Below are positions 62,270 to 64,000 of a stretch of DNA of 64,000 nt, piece after piece. Source of the stretch: Gerris lacustris (taxonomy: Eukaryota; Arthropoda; Insecta; Hemiptera; Gerridae). Within the stretch, counting starts at the first letter, position 1, and the number at the start of each line of letters is the position of its first letter. The notes beneath the pieces are model-generated. The model did no database searches and was not told where the DNA came from. It was given only the letters and a program-made list of their open reading frames with translations. Both the position numbers and the translations under genes were made by a program. The DNA is taken from positions 71,556,144-71,620,143 of the forward strand of contig OX578276.1 of NCBI GenBank assembly GCA_951217055.1, in the 5' to 3' direction.

Positions 62270-64000
62270 GTAAATAATAAATTAGTTTTTTAATGAATTT
62301 TACCTCGATATTAAAACTATTAATTTTTTTAGATTGTCGAAATTAATATAAATATGGGGGTTAGAAATTCATACCATCGTTTATTGGAATTAAATTATTT
62401 TAAAAAGCGCATATACACATTAACCCCTATCAGAGTTTTTTTTCCTACAATGTACGCCGCCAACCATACGTATACAAATAAAATGCTAATGAAAGTTCAT
62501 AGTTAATCAATAGAATATAAACTTCAGTAGTTTTAGTAATTACAACTTGAATATGTCCAAGTTAAAATTTCTATATTCTAACATGCATAGTATTTACTAT
62601 TGAATTTAAATCTAAGGAAAAGTTTTACTTTCTCGAATAATATTTTTTTTTTTTACAAAGTGAAATTTTGATAGGATTATGATATTCGAGTACTATCGCC
62701 CTAAACTATAGTATAAGAAGAGAGAAATTAGTCCCTAGGGAGACAATGGCACAATGGACTAATGTTTATCAAATTATCCCTGTCCCTATATGGTGACATG
62801 TGCCACAAGGTAACGTCACAAAGCGAGAGATCGATAATAGAATTTGTCAATGGCAAAGTCTCGAGTTTCTATGTAGGTTTCTGACTGCTTGGCTCCCCTC
62901 GAGATTGTAGAACAAGTCCTGACACTGACAGGGCTAATTCCTAACATGATGGATCTGCGGATCTCTTGCAAGCACGTAACAGGACCTCCAATTTACCTCG
63001 ACACTAACAAGTTTAACCGCACGAAGGAGAGTAACATGTTCAAAGATCACAACTCCGTTGTTCTGAAACGTTATCTCAGTCACTAAAAGACGACCGATTA
63101 GTGGTTAGACTGATCAAATCGAGAAAGCTCTATAGATAAAGAGAAAATTAAATTAAAAAATAAATAAATAAAATAGACTATAGATGTCTAAGTATATCAT
63201 CATTTAAGAAAGCAAGAGTCAGCAAAAATATCATTTAAAATTTACTTTTTTCATCTATTTACATCAAAATTATTACATATGATTAACGTTTAGTCGGAAA
63301 AAATAATTTAGTGTATTGATAAATAAATTTTTATTTCTAAGAAAATAATACAGCCATTACGCATTCTTCTGTTAGTTACTACCTATTGTTTAAGTATAGG
63401 TTGTAAAATTCGATATTTTTAATTTATATAACATTACATGTACAATATAGCTCAATATAGCGTATGTACTTGTATATATACTTAACATTGTTTAGCAAAT
63501 CTTATTATCCTATCGATGTAATAAATTAATTGTAAAATACCCACAGATTTTATTTGATAGTTTCCGGTAAATGACATATCTTTATTTATCTTTTTAGTCG
63601 GTCCACTATTGATGGATTGGTAAAATCAAAACGGTGTTACATCTAGATTGGACTGTGGTATGCAGTTAAAGCTATTAGCAAAACATAGCAATTGAAAGCA
63701 GAGAGATAGTGGCAATTGAAAATACTGTAAAATTGCTTGTTCTTTATTAAGAATTAAGTTGAAATGCTGAATTTAGTTACAATTAGATTTGAAAAACTCG
63801 GTAAATCGAAAGCTCAAAGGAATGTGATTTCGATTAGGCCCAAAAGAGGGAGTCCGTCTCGATTCACTGCTTCCCGATTCCCCTGTAAAGATTCGACCGT
63901 AATACGTTAAACTTTTTCTTCTTTTTTTCCTAGAGAAGGCTGGGGTATAAGGGGTTATTGAGAAGAGTAATGTGTAGGAGGCAAGGAGTGGGGGTAGATA
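62270..64000. other. Start of trh intron 2, nothing recognised
   Basis: AT-rich sequence after the exon 2 donor. A 65-codon frame at 62889-63086 matches no PAS-domain sequence. The next trh exon is not in the window. Confidence 0.5.

Noticed and set aside
62889..63086. 65-codon frame after trh exon 2 as a possible PAS exon
   Set aside because: Its sequence does not resemble the conserved PAS-A region that follows the bHLH in Trh.

Overview
The window is AT-rich, repeat-dense nuclear DNA from an animal, almost certainly an insect. There are no operons, ribosome binding sites or bacterial genes, and most open frames under 100 codons look like chance or repeat-derived frames. Repeat types such as HINE-like helentron elements with GTCT microsatellites, Transib, hAT, a Jockey-like LINE and Penelope-like remnants fit an insect. 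I lean weakly to a hemimetabolous (perhaps hemipteran) species with a large genome, but nothing here proves the order.

Only one host gene can be recognised with confidence: the 5' part of trachealess (trh), a bHLH-PAS transcription factor, on the + strand. Coding exon 1 (44059-44258) encodes the MLPYHQAA-type N-terminus. Exon 2 (62034-62269) encodes the complete bHLH domain. The 17.8 kb intron between them appears to use a GC-AG splice pair. Exon 2 ends at a good GT donor, and the PAS domains must lie beyond the right edge. Upstream of the ATG are two small open frames chained to each other and to the trh start by ATGA overlaps.

From 1 to 43.8 kb I see no other host gene. The region is a mosaic of mobile-element remnants, many nested:
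- a Tigger-like MITE (1885-2177);
- two foldback elements (2556-3000 and 3047-3236);
- a 1.7 kb hAT element with a perfect 8-bp target duplication (7281-9009);
- a head-to-tail array of HINE-like elements carrying a tRNA-like B box (12854-14785, with a diverged copy at 4281-4852);
- a TIR/foldback element with a second HINE-like element cleanly inserted in it (14970-16779);
- several copies of a 'GCTTCCGAGCTTACC' family, one holding a Transib element with a CGACG duplication (26037-26790);
- a 5'-truncated Jockey-like LINE (28746-29673) inside a TIR element;
- four long (TA)n arrays.

The trh intron contains further elements: a MADF-domain fragment beside a perfect hairpin, two Penelope-like remnants with hammerhead-ribozyme-like cores, several MITEs and a nested cluster at 58.4-60.5 kb. 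The rest of the intron is AT-rich sequence that could hold enhancers but shows nothing I can name.

I found no clearly new gene system. The points most worth a second look are the chained upstream frames of trh, the GC-AG intron, the hammerhead-like cores, the core motif shared by four HINE-like families, and the B box in one of them.
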